Under the pieces are notes generated by a model that saw only the letters and a list, made by a program, of their open reading frames with translations, was not told the DNA's origin and ran no database searches. The position numbers and the translations under genes are program-made. From Gemmatimonadota bacterium (lineage in GTDB: Bacteria > JAAXHH01): a stretch of 64,000 nt of DNA. Positions 26,755 through 35,556 of the stretch are shown piece after piece. The stretch covers positions 520,936 to 584,935 of the forward strand of contig VXTP01000043.1 in NCBI GenBank assembly GCA_009837395.1. Reading direction: 5' to 3'. Position 1 is the stretch's first letter, and every line of letters starts with the position of its first letter.

Positions 26755-26836
26755 CGAGTCGAAACGATCGACAGCAGCCTGCACGAACGGCCGGTCGAGT
26801 CGAAACGATCGACAGCAGTCCGCATGAACGGCCGAT
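26755..26836. repeat. Two 41-bp tandem repeats downstream of tRNA-Phe
   Basis: Units 26755-26795 and 26796-26836 match at 37 of 41 positions (core CGAGTCGAAACGATCGACAG), and a fragment of a third copy follows. They fill part of the 287-base gap between the tRNA and the FtsX-like gene, where no open gene or clear promoter was seen. Confidence 0.8.
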
Positions 26837-26918
26837 CGAGCACGTCGAAAGCGGACCGAAGCCGCACTGACGCGCCGAATCACCCGAGTTACCGCTCGAG
26901 ACAGGATACCACGCGATC

Positions 26919-29339
26919 ATGTTCCGGAACTACCTCACGATTGCCTATCGTAACGCCCTGCGCCACAGAGGATACGCAATAATCAACGTCATGGGCCTCG
27001 CAGTCGGGATGACCTGTTGCATCCTGATCCTGCTCTACGTACAGGACGAACTCGGCTATGACCGGTACGCGTCCCGGCACGACCGTATCTACCGGCTCAC
27101 CATGGCGATCGAGACGCCGGACAGGGCGGAGACCCGTACCGCGCGAAGCCCGACGGCGTGGGGGTGGATGCTGACCGATGCCTTCCCGGAAGTCGAAGGA
27201 TTCACCCGCATCAAGGCGCCGCTGGTCTCCTGGCAGGTCACGTACGTGGATGGCAACAAACGGTTCAACGAGCCGGGTTTCTACTTCGCGGATCCCGGCA
27301 TCCTGGACCTGTTCGACTTCAACCTGGTACGCGGCGACGCGAACACGGCCCTGAACGCCCCCAATACCGTGGTCATGACCGAATCTACGGCGGCCAGGTA
27401 CTTCGGCGACGAGGATGCCCTGGGCAAGGTGATCCGGATTGACAACACGTACGACCTGACCGTGACCGGCGTCATGGAAGACGTGCCGCGCAATTCCCAT
27501 ATGACCTTCGGCTTCCTGGGGTCCTTCGAAACGCTCAACGTCAACCCCATCTACGGGGGAACGGATTACGGCAGGAATACACAGAACTTCGGCCCGGACC
27601 TTTATACGTACCTGTTGCTCGCCGAAGGTTTCCCGCCCCAATCCCTCGATCCGAAACTGGCGGAGTTCATCGAATCGCGCTACGGCCCGGCCCTGAGCCA
27701 GTTCAACGCGCAGATCGAAGCCGAACTCCAACCGCTGACCAGTATTCACCTGCACTCGAACCTCGACAGTGAACTCGGCGCGAACAGCGATATCGCCTAC
27801 ATCTACATCTTCTCGGCCGTCGCGTTCTTTCTCCTGCTGATCGCCTGCATCAACTTCATGAACCTCGCGACTGCCCGCTCCGCCGGCCGTGCCCGGGAGG
27901 TCGGCATCCGCAAGGTGCTGGGAGCGTTCCGCGTTCAGCTGATCGGCCAGTTCATGGGCGAATCCACGATCATGGCGGTACTCTCGCTGATCGTGGCCGT
28001 GGGTCTGGTCTATGCGTTTCTTCCCGTATTCAACGCCCTGGCCGGCAAGGACCTGGTCTTCGCCTTCGACGATATGAGCATGGCACTCGGCCTGATCGGC
28101 ATCGTGGTACTGGCCGGTGCGCTGGCCGGAAGCTACCCGGCGCTGTTCCTGTCGTCGTTCCAGCCCGTTTCCGTGCTGAAGGGCTCTTCCAGGGCGGGTG
28201 CGGTGAACACGAACCTGCGGAAGATACTGGTCGTTCTGCAATTCGTGATCTCCGTCGTGTTCATCATCGGCACGGGCGCGGTGGCGGATCAGATGCGGTT
28301 CGTACAGGACAAGCACCTGGGATTCGACAAAGAGCAGCTGGTGGTCATGCCGCTCGGAGATCCCAGGCAGCGCTTGATTTATAATGCCTACAAGGATCAA
28401 ATTACCGGCTATCCCAACGTATTGGGCGTTACGGTGGCGAACGAAATGCCGGGCGGACTGGTGAACGACATCCTCTTTACGCCGGACGGCGCTCCGGAAG
28501 AGGAAATGGTCCGCATCAACAACATGTGGATCGATCACGACTTCATCCGCACGATGAATATCGAACTCACGGCGGGACGCGATTTTTCCAGGTCCTTCCC
28601 AACGGATACACTGCAGGCCTTCGTAATCAACGAGGCCGCCGTGAAATGGCTGGGCTGGGAAGGCGCTCCGCTCGACAAGAAAATCCGCCTGGGGAACTTC
28701 AAAGACGGCCGGGTCATCGGTGTCGTGCGGGACTTCCACGTGCGGTCGCTGCACAGCGGCATCGAACCGATGATGCTGCAACTGGCGCCCGGCCCGGACC
28801 CGCTTCACTATCTCGCGATCAGGATCGCGCCGGATGACGTAGCCGAAACGATGGGATTCCTGGAAAGTAACTGGCGCGAGATCTATCCGGACGATTCGTT
28901 CACGTATTCGTTTCTCGACGAGGACTTCAACCGGCTGTACCAGAACGAAGCGCGGCAGGGAAGCATCTTCCGCAGCTTCTCCATGCTGGCCGTCTTCATC
29001 GCGTGCCTGGGACTGCTGGGACTCGCTTCCTTCACGGCGGAACAGCGAACCCGGGAGATCGGCGTGCGGAAAGTGCTGGGGGCATCCGCTTCCGGCATCG
29101 TCGCGCTGCTTTCGAAAGAATACGTCCGACTGGTCGTGTACGCCAACCTCATCGCCTGGCCCATCGCATACTTCGTGATGAACGACTGGCTCGACGGATT
29201 CGCGTACCGAACGGACCTTTCTCCCTGGATATTCGTGCTCGCCGCGGCACTGGCCATCGCCGTTACCATGCTGACCGTGAGCTACAAAGCCGTCAGCGTC
29301 GCCCACACCGATCCCGTGGACGCCCTGCAACACGAGTGA
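26919..29339 (+). CDS. ABC transporter permease, MacB/FtsX family (duplicated FtsX)
   Basis: This 806-residue membrane protein has the FCB-type opening MFRNYLTIAYRNALRHRGYA followed by the first membrane helix (GLAVGMTCCILILLYV). A large MacB-like periplasmic domain (60-280) precedes an FtsX domain with three helices and the motif AGRAREVGIRKVLGAFR (around 325). A second periplasmic domain and a second FtsX domain with EIGVRKVLGASASGIVALL (around 725) follow. Such permeases work with a LolD/MacB-type ATPase in lipoprotein or small-molecule efflux; no ATPase gene is adjacent. The 3' end, including the stop codon, is tandemly duplicated. Confidence 0.9.
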   Translation: MFRNYLTIAYRNALRHRGYAIINVMGLAVGMTCCILILLYVQDELGYDRYASRHDRIYRLTMAIETPDRAETRTARSPTAWGWMLTDAFPEVEGFTRIKAPLVSWQVTYVDGNKRFNEPGFYFADPGILDLFDFNLVRGDANTALNAPNTVVMTESTAARYFGDEDALGKVIRIDNTYDLTVTGVMEDVPRNSHMTFGFLGSFETLNVNPIYGGTDYGRNTQNFGPDLYTYLLLAEGFPPQSLDPKLAEFIESRYGPALSQFNAQIEAELQPLTSIHLHSNLDSELGANSDIAYIYIFSAVAFFLLLIACINFMNLATARSAGRAREVGIRKVLGAFRVQLIGQFMGESTIMAVLSLIVAVGLVYAFLPVFNALAGKDLVFAFDDMSMALGLIGIVVLAGALAGSYPALFLSSFQPVSVLKGSSRAGAVNTNLRKILVVLQFVISVVFIIGTGAVADQMRFVQDKHLGFDKEQLVVMPLGDPRQRLIYNAYKDQITGYPNVLGVTVANEMPGGLVNDILFTPDGAPEEEMVRINNMWIDHDFIRTMNIELTAGRDFSRSFPTDTLQAFVINEAAVKWLGWEGAPLDKKIRLGNFKDGRVIGVVRDFHVRSLHSGIEPMMLQLAPGPDPLHYLAIRIAPDDVAETMGFLESNWREIYPDDSFTYSFLDEDFNRLYQNEARQGSIFRSFSMLAVFIACLGLLGLASFTAEQRTREIGVRKVLGASASGIVALLSKEYVRLVVYANLIAWPIAYFVMNDWLDGFAYRTDLSPWIFVLAAALAIAVTMLTVSYKAVSVAHTDPVDALQHE

Positions 29340-29367
29340 ACCGTGGACGCCCTGCAGCACGAGTGAA
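29314..29367. repeat. 27-bp tandem duplication of the FtsX-like gene's 3' end
   Basis: 29314-29340 and 29341-29367 are identical except one base. The first copy encodes the last codons plus the TGA stop; the second repeats them just after the gene. Confidence 0.88.
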
Positions 29368-29445
29368 CCAGTTGCGCCCCTGCGACAATTTCAGGTTTGA
29401 CGACCTCCCCGTTCGACTGTAGATTCCATCGACCTTCATGCGACT

Positions 29446-31467
29446 ATGACGTCGCGCTTTGCGGTGCATCGCGCGAGCATGCCAAGCCGAACGGGAAAGA
29501 CAGCGCTGATCGTGGCTACGAAAACCTATGCTTCGCTGCCTTACACCGAACCGGACCACCTCGTCCGGGATTTCGCCAGCCGCGGCATCGTCGCCCTGCC
29601 GCCGGAAAGTCTCGGCATCCCCGAAGAGATCCACCAACGCATATACACGCTGGAGAAGCAGGCCTACCTGGCCAGAAAACCGGTGACGCCGGGCGGCATA
29701 CCGGAAGTCCTTGAAGTCATCAACGCACCGGGCGTCGTTGATGCCTGCAACCGGATCGTGGGCCGGAACTGGGCCATCGTCCCCTTTACCCACAATGCCT
29801 CCTTCGCGAGCGGCGCCCGGGACCAGCACTGGCACAAGGACGACAACGGCCCGTACAACGGCCGCAAGCAGCGCCATCACCAGGCCGTGCAGATCGAGAT
29901 GCTCTACTATCCCCAGGACGTGACCGAAGTCATGGGCCCCACGGCCACCGTTCCCTACTCGCACTACTGGACGTTCAACCACGAAGAAAACCACGACAAT
30001 TTCGCGGGCGCCGACCACCTTGATTTCGAGTATCAGATCAGCGGGATGGAAGGCGTACCGGTTAGCGGTCCCGATTCCGAATACGACTGGGAGGACGTCG
30101 TCCACCGGCGCACGGCCCACGATGTCCGGATGCGGGAAGCCGTGTCGAACACGGGATGGCCCCTCGTGAAACCCCTCGAGGCGGCGCCGTTGCGGGCGGG
30201 AAGCGTGCTGCTTTATTCCCACAACACGTTCCACCGGGGCAATCACCGGAGAGACGACTGGCGCCTGTGGGACGATCATCCCCGTTTCATGTGGCGCTTC
30301 TGGATCTATCGGACGACGGAACCGGACGGCGATGACCGTGATGAGCCAGGCGAAATGGCCTGGCGAGAACTCGGCGTAGATCCCCTGACCGGGGTCGATC
30401 TGGGGGAGGCGAACGACGACACGACCGTGGTATGGAGATATCATGATCACTGGATGCGGACGGGACGGACGCCGCAGCCGCGGACCGAGGCAAGGGCGTT
30501 GCCCCAGGCAGAACGGGAAACCGAGGCGCGGGACCTGTACGAACAGTTGCTCGCCATGGGTGACGAAGCGGAACCCCGGCGCATCGGCGCGGCCTATCGA
30601 CTGGCCTCGATCGGAGACGATGAACTGGCCGTCCGGCATCTCGGCACAGCGCTCTACAGCCACCGGGAGAGTGTCCGCCGCGCGGCAACCTACGGCCTGA
30701 TCGCCGTCGGGGAGCAGGCTACGGTGACCTTCGTCGAAGCGACGAAGTCACCGGTCAAATGGGTCAGGAAGGCCGGTGTGTACGGACTGGGTGACTGTGC
30801 CCCGCTCACCGGCGAAGTACTGACCGCCGCCACTTCGCTGCTCCATCACGACCCCTCCGTGTACGTCCGTGCCGTCGCCGCGGGATCGCTGGGCTGCCTG
30901 GGTCGACGCGCCGCGGGGACGGGTACCGGACGGTCCCTGGTGCCCCACTGTCTCGAGGCGCTGGTCCGCTGTCTCGATAGGGAAGAAAACCGGTTGAGCA
31001 TGGACCTGGCCCAGCAGCGGAGCATCAAGTTCGCACGGCCCACCGACGAGTGCGACGTCTGCGAGGGCAACGGCGTCGACATGGGCCTCGAACGATTCGA
31101 ACCGGTGCGCTCCGCAGTGCGGGAGAACGCCCTATGGTCCATGGTCATCCTCTGTTCCCACGGGGCCGGTCTGGCGGGCGATGCGCTGGATTCCACCATC
31201 GATGCCCTGACCGAGGTGGTGCGCAGCGACCGAAACGTCATCTGCGTGGGGTTCGCCATGGACGCGCTTAGTCGCCTGGCCAACCTGGAAACCGATGGGC
31301 CGGAAACTGGTGGGCCGGAAACTGGTGGGCCATCGCCGGCTGCTCTCGACCAACTGCGTGCGGATCTACTCACGTTACTTGGCGAGTCCCCCATCCGGTG
31401 CTGGGAGGCGCTCGTACGCGGCGGCCTGAGCACAGCGTACCTCTCCGCGTTCTCAGAAGCCGGCTAG
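29446..31467 (+). CDS. Phytanoyl-CoA dioxygenase-like protein fused to HEAT repeats
   Basis: This is a 673-residue fusion. Residues 40-300 are a PhyH-type Fe(II)/2-oxoglutarate oxygenase: the HxD metal pair is in HWHKDD, and the distal histidine and arginine lie in YSHNTFHRGNHR with a following arginine in RFWIYR. From about 370 onward are HEAT repeats (HRESVRRAATYGLIAVGEQ, VKWVRKAGVYGLGD). A cysteine pair (CDVCEG) and a final helical block follow, broken by a short GPETGGPETGG repeat. The target is unknown. ATG 29446 has no clear ribosome site; GTG 29512 is an alternative that starts close to the conserved TKTYASLPY. Confidence 0.82.
   Translation: MTSRFAVHRASMPSRTGKTALIVATKTYASLPYTEPDHLVRDFASRGIVALPPESLGIPEEIHQRIYTLEKQAYLARKPVTPGGIPEVLEVINAPGVVDACNRIVGRNWAIVPFTHNASFASGARDQHWHKDDNGPYNGRKQRHHQAVQIEMLYYPQDVTEVMGPTATVPYSHYWTFNHEENHDNFAGADHLDFEYQISGMEGVPVSGPDSEYDWEDVVHRRTAHDVRMREAVSNTGWPLVKPLEAAPLRAGSVLLYSHNTFHRGNHRRDDWRLWDDHPRFMWRFWIYRTTEPDGDDRDEPGEMAWRELGVDPLTGVDLGEANDDTTVVWRYHDHWMRTGRTPQPRTEARALPQAERETEARDLYEQLLAMGDEAEPRRIGAAYRLASIGDDELAVRHLGTALYSHRESVRRAATYGLIAVGEQATVTFVEATKSPVKWVRKAGVYGLGDCAPLTGEVLTAATSLLHHDPSVYVRAVAAGSLGCLGRRAAGTGTGRSLVPHCLEALVRCLDREENRLSMDLAQQRSIKFARPTDECDVCEGNGVDMGLERFEPVRSAVRENALWSMVILCSHGAGLAGDALDSTIDALTEVVRSDRNVICVGFAMDALSRLANLETDGPETGGPETGGPSPAALDQLRADLLTLLGESPIRCWEALVRGGLSTAYLSAFSEAG
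31297..31326. repeat. In-frame 15-bp duplication in the PhyH-HEAT gene
   Basis: Two exact copies of GGGCCGGAAACTGGT encode a Gly-Pro-Glu-Thr-Gly repeat near the C-terminal end. Confidence 0.85.
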
Positions 31468-31483
31468 CCCGGCCTTACCTTTT
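31459..31483 (+). terminator. Weak intrinsic terminator overlapping the PhyH-HEAT stop codon
   Basis: GCCGG (31459-31463) and CCGGC (31469-31473) form a short stem with the TAG stop in its loop, followed by CTTACCTTTT. The T-tract is short. Confidence 0.33.
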
Positions 31484-31558
31484 CATTCAGCAATATACGC
31501 AGCGTTGCGTACGCTCTGGACCGTACCGCGCTCAACACCATGTTTCCAGGTGACTGCC

Positions 31559-32545
31559 GTGCCCCACATCCTCGTCGACAACATCGTCAAGACCTTTCGG
31601 ATCGCTCAGAGGCGCCCCGGTCTCTGGGGCGCGCTACACGGGGTAGTGCGCCGTGAATACCGGACGATCAAGGCCCTGGACCGGGTCTCCTTCGAACTGG
31701 AACCGGGGGAACTGGTGGGCTATATCGGCCCCAACGGCGCGGGCAAGTCCACGACCGTAAAAGTCCTCTCCGGCATCCTCGTGCCCGATTCGGGACGGTG
31801 CGAGATCGACGGCCGCATACCGTGGCGCAACCGGATCTCCAACGCGGCCAACATCGGCGTGGTTTTCGGCCAGCGGACCCAGTTGTGGTGGGATCTGCCC
31901 GTTATCGAGTCCTTCGACCTGCTGCGGGATATCTACCGGATCGAAAACGGTGATTACCTTCGTGCCAGAGACGAGCTCGCGGTGCTCATGGACCTGGAAC
32001 CGCTGTACGACGTCCCGGTGCGCCAGCTCAGTCTCGGCCAGCGCATGCGGTGCGACCTCGCGGCGGCCCTGCTGCACGCGCCTTCGGTGCTCTTCCTGGA
32101 CGAGCCCACCATCGGCCTGGATGCCGTTTCCAAGCTTGCCGTGCGGGATTTCATCAAGCGGCTGAACCGGGATCGGGGCGTCACCGTCGTGCTGACCACC
32201 CATGATATGGACGACATCGAGGCCCTGTGCGACCGGGTGATGGTAATCGGACACGGGAGGATCCTGTCCGACAGCACGCTGGACGACCTGCGCACCCGCG
32301 TCACCCGGGAGCGCCGCCTCATCATAGATCTGCTCGACGAAGGCCAGGCGATCGAGGATCCTGACGTCACCTTCATTTCGCGCAACGGCAACCGCGTCCA
32401 CCTGCAGTTCGATCCGGACCGCGTCCCGACGGCCGCCCTGATCAGCCGGATCACGGCGAAGTACGCCATCAAGGACCTGTTCGTCGAGAACCCGCCCATC
32501 GAAGAGATCATTTCCCGGCTTTACGACGAACACGAACTCCGTTAA
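31559..32545 (+). CDS. ABC transporter ATP-binding protein (ABC-2 exporter)
   Basis: This is a 328-residue ATPase. Walker A is GPNGAGKST, the signature motif is LSLGQRMR, and Walker B is VLFLDEPTIGLD with the switch histidine in LTTHDMDD. About 90 residues of C-terminal extension follow. It powers the two permeases encoded immediately downstream (12 bases away), forming an ABC-2 type exporter. GTG 31559 is chosen because AGGTGA lies five bases before it and the conserved domain starts at PHILVDNIVK; a longer frame begins at 31505. Confidence 0.92.
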   Translation: MPHILVDNIVKTFRIAQRRPGLWGALHGVVRREYRTIKALDRVSFELEPGELVGYIGPNGAGKSTTVKVLSGILVPDSGRCEIDGRIPWRNRISNAANIGVVFGQRTQLWWDLPVIESFDLLRDIYRIENGDYLRARDELAVLMDLEPLYDVPVRQLSLGQRMRCDLAAALLHAPSVLFLDEPTIGLDAVSKLAVRDFIKRLNRDRGVTVVLTTHDMDDIEALCDRVMVIGHGRILSDSTLDDLRTRVTRERRLIIDLLDEGQAIEDPDVTFISRNGNRVHLQFDPDRVPTAALISRITAKYAIKDLFVENPPIEEIISRLYDEHELR

Positions 32546-32557
32546 ACCCGGACAGGC

Positions 32558-33364
32558 ATGATGCAATCGTTCGTTCTACCCTACACTGCCGTGCTGTCCG
32601 CCCGGTTCCGCATGATCCTCCAGTACCGGGCCGCGGCCATTGCCGGGTTCGTCACGCAGATCGGCTGGGGCGCGATCCGCGTCATGGCCATGGAGGCGTT
32701 CTACCGGTCCACGAGCGCTCCCCAGCCCATGCATCTCGAGGACGTGGTAACCTACATCTGGCTGGGCCAGGCGCTGCTCGGCCTGCTTCCCTGGAATCCC
32801 GATACGGAAATCCGCAACATGGTGCGGTCGGGTACCGTGGCCTATGAACTCGTCCGGCCCGTGAATCTTTATACCTACTGGTTTTCCCGGTCTATGGCGT
32901 TCCGGCTCGCGCCGACCTTCATGCGTTCCATCCCGCTGGCGATCCTGGCGCTGCTCTTTTTCGGGATGCAGGCGCCCGCCTCGCCTGAAGCCCTACTGTT
33001 CTGGCTGGCGGCGACCGTGGGTGCGGTGCTGCTCAGTACGGCCCTCACCGTGATCCTGTCCATCACGCTGATGTGGACGATTGCCGGGGAAGGCGTGTCC
33101 TTTCTGGTCTCACCGGTCATCTATTTCCTGGCGGGGATGGTCATCCCCCTGCCCCTCTTCCCCGACTGGGCGCAACGCGTACTCGATATCCTGCCGTTCC
33201 GCGGCATCTGCGACGCGCCGTTCAGGCTGTACATGGGCCATATCCCGGCCACGGAAGCCTGGGAGGTGCTGTTTCACCAGGTGATCTGGATCGTCATCCT
33301 GGTCGCATTCGGCGCGTGGCTGCTCTCGAGAGCAACCCGCCGGCTGGTCGTACAGGGAGGTTGA
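32558..33364 (+). CDS. ABC-2 family permease (first of two)
   Basis: This 268-residue integral membrane protein has six predicted helices and belongs to the DUF990/ABC2_membrane_6 type, in which two related permeases pair with one ATPase. It begins with a basic amphipathic stretch (SARFRMILQYRAAAIAG) and contains RSGTVAYELVRPVNLYTYW, characteristic of this family. The substrate is unknown. It sits between the ATPase and its paralogue, three bases before the next start. Confidence 0.85.
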   Translation: MMQSFVLPYTAVLSARFRMILQYRAAAIAGFVTQIGWGAIRVMAMEAFYRSTSAPQPMHLEDVVTYIWLGQALLGLLPWNPDTEIRNMVRSGTVAYELVRPVNLYTYWFSRSMAFRLAPTFMRSIPLAILALLFFGMQAPASPEALLFWLAATVGAVLLSTALTVILSITLMWTIAGEGVSFLVSPVIYFLAGMVIPLPLFPDWAQRVLDILPFRGICDAPFRLYMGHIPATEAWEVLFHQVIWIVILVAFGAWLLSRATRRLVVQGG

Positions 33365-33367
33365 AGG

Positions 33368-34171
33368 ATGGCGAACCCGCTCGCACTGTATACCCATTAC
33401 GTGAGCATCTCCCTGCGAAGCCAGATGCAGTACCGGGTCTCGTTCCTGCTAGGTACCCTGGGCCAGTTGTTCAGCACGGGGGTGGAATTTATCGGCATCC
33501 TCGCCCTGTTCGACCGCTTCGGCAGTCTGAATCAGTGGACGCTCGCCGAGGTCGCCTTCTTCTACGGAATCGTCAACGTGGCGTTCGCCGTGACCGACAT
33601 GCTGTCTCGAGGCTTCGACCACGTGGGCCAACTGGTACGCAGCGGCGAGTTCGACCGCATGCTGCTCCGGCCCCGGAGCACCGTACTCCAGCTGATCGGC
33701 CAGGAATTCACCCTGAAGCGGCTAGGGCGTTTCCTGCAGGGCGGCGCCGTCCTGCTCTGGGCGGCGCTCTACCTGGACATCGACTGGTCTCCATCGGTCG
33801 CGGCCCTTACCGTGATCACCGTATGCTGCGGCGCCTGTTTCTTTCTGGGACTGTTCATCAACATCGGCACGGTGTCCTTCTGGACCACGGAGACGCTCGA
33901 GCTCATGAACGTGTTGACCTATGGCGGCATCGAGGCTTCGAAATACCCGCTGGCCATATACCGAGCCTGGTTCCGCCGGTTCTTCACCATGGTGATCCCC
34001 ATGGGCTGTGTGACCTATTTCCCGGTCGTGGCGATTCTCGGCCGGTCCGATCCGCTGGGCACGTCTCTCGCATTTCAGTATCTGGCCCCCTTGTTCGGCC
34101 TGTTCTATTTCATCCTGTCGCTGTTTATCTGGCGTATCGGTCTACGGCATTATCGATCGACGGGCAGCTAG
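33368..34171 (+). CDS. ABC-2 family permease (second of two)
   Basis: This 267-residue membrane protein is a paralogue of the preceding permease; both share the R-S-G-x-[FL/VA]-[DY] stretch (here RSGEFDRMLLRPRSTVLQ). GGAGG and GAAGG lie just upstream of its ATG. The two permeases and the ATPase should form a heterodimeric exporter. A 6-bp stem CGGGCC/GGCCCG at 34219-34238 follows the gene but lacks a T-tract. Confidence 0.85.
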   Translation: MANPLALYTHYVSISLRSQMQYRVSFLLGTLGQLFSTGVEFIGILALFDRFGSLNQWTLAEVAFFYGIVNVAFAVTDMLSRGFDHVGQLVRSGEFDRMLLRPRSTVLQLIGQEFTLKRLGRFLQGGAVLLWAALYLDIDWSPSVAALTVITVCCGACFFLGLFINIGTVSFWTTETLELMNVLTYGGIEASKYPLAIYRAWFRRFFTMVIPMGCVTYFPVVAILGRSDPLGTSLAFQYLAPLFGLFYFILSLFIWRIGLRHYRSTGS

Positions 34172-34293
34172 CGCGCGCGCCCCAACCGATCAACGCCCGG
34201 GCTCTCACGATCGACGGCCGGGCCGGTTCGACGGCCCGATTGGCGCGCCGTCCTTCTTGACGATGTTCCGGGGTGCCTGTTAATTGGTCCGGT

Positions 34294-34785
34294 ATGGCGA
34301 ACAACAGGCAGTACCGATCCAATACGCTGTTCGTGGGTACCCGCGGCGTCAAGGAGTACCGGGCCAGCATACCTCGCTGGGTGAACGGCTCCGATACCGT
34401 CCTGGAAATCGGCTGCGAATGGGGCACGACCACCACGATCATCGCCGAGCACGCCGCGGCCGTGATCGGCACGGACGTCAGCCCGGTGGTCATCGAACGA
34501 GCCCGGGAACGCCACCCTCACATCCGGTTTGATACGCTGGACGCCTTCGACGTGCGGGCCGCGCTGGAATTGAACGAGGACTTCACCAAGATCTATATCG
34601 ACATGTCGGGGATATCCGGATACCGGTCGCTGCTGGACCTGATCGCCCTGCTGAACAGCTACGCCGCCGTATTGAGACCGGAAGCGATCGTGGTCAAGAG
34701 CGGCGCTCTGAAGCACTTCGCCTCCCGTTGCATTCCCTTCGGAGATGACGGAGCCTGGCGTGAGCGAAGACATGACAACCAGTGA
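34294..34785 (+). CDS. Small class I SAM-dependent methyltransferase-like protein
   Basis: This 163-residue protein has the SAM-binding motif I VLEIGCEWGTTT followed by the acidic loop GTDVSPVVIERA, and motif IV-like IYIDMSGI. It is short for the fold and has no extra substrate domain, so the methyl acceptor is unknown. The ATG at 34294 is used; the frame opens slightly earlier with GTG 34273. Its 3' end overlaps the next gene by about 26 bases, implying coupled translation. Confidence 0.72.
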   Translation: MANNRQYRSNTLFVGTRGVKEYRASIPRWVNGSDTVLEIGCEWGTTTTIIAEHAAAVIGTDVSPVVIERARERHPHIRFDTLDAFDVRAALELNEDFTKIYIDMSGISGYRSLLDLIALLNSYAAVLRPEAIVVKSGALKHFASRCIPFGDDGAWRERRHDNQ

Positions 34786-35500
34786 ATCCCGCGGTGCCCA
34801 TCGGCGAAAGACGGGCATCCTCGTCCACGGATACAATCTGCATGCCGGCCAGTGGGAGGACGTGACCTGGGGCGCACCGCCGGAACGGATCGGCCGCGTG
34901 CCCATGGGCGTGTTTTTAGCCCTGAGCGAGCAGGCGGACGTGATGGTCTTCGGTTCGGGCGCCTCGAAAAAGGATGGGATGCTCGAATCCGAGGCGACGG
35001 CCCGGTTGTTGTGGGAGCGGTTCGAAGAACTCGCCGGATTCGCGGTATTCAATGACAGGGCGACCGAATTGAACCGTCGTTCGGTGGCCGGCAGGATGAG
35101 GCAGCGGATCGAGTCCATACTGCACCTGGACCGGGCGTCGAAGAACACCCGTGACGAAATCGCCTATGCCGGGCGAGTCTTTGTCGAGCGGGACGTGGAG
35201 CGGGTCATCCTGGTCTCCGGCCCGACCCATCTGCCGCGGTGCCTGAGGGATGCCTGTGCCATCTACGGGGAAGACGGGGACATGTCGGGCCTGCTGCGGG
35301 AACTCTACGCTGCGCCGAGTGTCACCGGATACCCGGGGTATTTGGCGGACGACGTAGTCATATTCGAACCGCCCCATCGTCCGGACCGCCCTGGGGCGGA
35401 TATGAGTCGAGTGGTAGCCCGGGCGCACGATATACCGGAAAACCAGCGGGAAAGATTCGTCCGGCGCCTGGATGACCTGCTACAGGAATTCGAGGTGTAG
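34760..35500 (+). CDS. DUF218/YdcF-like protein
   Basis: This 246-residue protein has the features of the DUF218 (YdcF/SanA) fold: VMVFGSGASKKDG near 55-70, SKNTRDEIAYAG and ILVSGPTHLPRCLRDA. Members are linked to envelope or vancomycin sensitivity and some bind SAM; the reaction is unknown. No signal peptide or membrane segment is seen. GTG 34760 is preferred, with GGAG six bases upstream. Start alternatives are 34745 and ATG 34772. It overlaps the methyltransferase gene. Confidence 0.7.
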   Translation: MSEDMTTSESRGAHRRKTGILVHGYNLHAGQWEDVTWGAPPERIGRVPMGVFLALSEQADVMVFGSGASKKDGMLESEATARLLWERFEELAGFAVFNDRATELNRRSVAGRMRQRIESILHLDRASKNTRDEIAYAGRVFVERDVERVILVSGPTHLPRCLRDACAIYGEDGDMSGLLRELYAAPSVTGYPGYLADDVVIFEPPHRPDRPGADMSRVVARAHDIPENQRERFVRRLDDLLQEFEV

Positions 35501-35556
35501 ACACCGGTCCCGCGGCTGGATCAGTAAAGCGAGCGGCACTTAGCGAGGAACCAGAC

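Noticed and set aside
26559-26836. Phage or island attachment site at tRNA-Phe
   Set aside because: The tRNA is intact, no repeat of its 3' end is found downstream and no integrase is present.
26889-29360. 823-codon minus-strand frame opposite the FtsX-like permease
   Set aside because: Shadow of the permease; no membrane segments or motifs.
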